Below, in pieces: positions 5,674 through 5,763 of a DNA stretch of 5,763 nucleotides (position 1 is the stretch's first letter; each line of letters starts with the position of its first letter). Below the pieces are notes generated by a model, which searched no databases, was not told where the DNA came from, and was given only the letters and a program-made list of their open reading frames with translations. Both the position numbers and the translations under genes were made by a program. The stretch comes from Desulfobacula sp. (GTDB taxonomy: Bacteria > Desulfobacterota > Desulfobacteria > Desulfobacterales > Desulfobacteraceae): contig JAOZRF010000206.1 in assembly GCA_029940245.1 (NCBI GenBank), positions 1 to 5,763 on the forward strand, in the 5' to 3' direction.

Positions 5674-5763
5674 GTTTCTTTTCTCCTAAAATTCATATAT
5701 ACAATTAGCTCAACTTTCGGTCTTAAGTCCTTGCAGACGGGGTCAGGCTTGTTTTATTGTGTT
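5674..5763. other. Intergenic leader of the FAH gene with possible dispersed-repeat fragment
   Basis: This holds the FAH ribosome site (5683-5687). A weak sigma-70-like arrangement on the minus strand (TTAAGA, about 17 bases, then TGTATA) could drive the gene, but it is not convincing. GACGGGGTCAGGCTTG (5736-5751) looks like the short GC-rich repeat often seen near IS200-like (REP-associated) transposases in Proteobacteria; that is recall only, and no transposase is visible before the window ends. Confidence 0.3.

Noticed and set aside
1..5763. CRISPR array, tRNA or rRNA genes, or a complete insertion sequence.
   Set aside because: No regularly spaced repeats, no cloverleaf or rRNA-like segments and no transposase frame are seen on either strand.

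Overview
The window reads as a piece of chromosome from a Gram-negative bacterium rich in sigma-54-dependent two-component systems. Protein style (NtrB-type kinases, NtrC-type regulators, a Met-rich sensor loop) and AT-rich intergenic regions suggest a Desulfobacterota/deltaproteobacterial organism of the Desulfobacter/Desulfobacula type. This is inferred from style only; no database search was run.

Layout, left to right. (1) Bases 1-702, + strand: the C-terminal part of a hybrid sensor histidine kinase (end of the ATPase domain plus a receiver domain), open at the left edge. (2) Bases 703-~885: no intact gene, but a same-frame remnant that reads as the C-terminal half of a PemK/MazF-family toxin, starting directly after the kinase stop codon. 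Two dyads lie in it, one a plausible terminator for the leftward operon. (3) Bases 875-4010, - strand: a two-gene operon of a membrane-bound NtrB/ZraS-like kinase followed, after 10 bases, by an NtrC/ZraR-like sigma-54 activator. (4) Bases 4011-4326: a divergent regulatory region with two outward-facing sigma-54 (-24/-12) promoters, an imperfect 34-base dyad suited to be a shared activator site, and a very AT-rich spacer. (5) Bases 4327-4812, + strand: a secreted ZraP/Spy/CpxP-like periplasmic protein, ending in a strong hairpin terminator. (6) Bases 4864-5673, - strand: a fumarylacetoacetate hydrolase (FAH)-family enzyme converging on that terminator. (7) Bases 5674-5763: intergenic, with a possible fragment of a dispersed repeat.

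The centre (875-4812) forms one coherent unit. A periplasmic signal, probably metal or envelope stress, would be sensed by the kinase, which carries an unusual Met/His-rich periplasmic stretch. The kinase phosphorylates the activator, which would turn on sigma-54 promoters for both the periplasmic chaperone-like protein and its own operon. This is the gene arrangement of E. coli zraP / zraSR with both promoters recognisable by eye. The sensor is longer than ZraS (added PAS domain and Met/His stretch), and the mature ZraP-like protein has only one His and two Cys, so the ligand may not be zinc.
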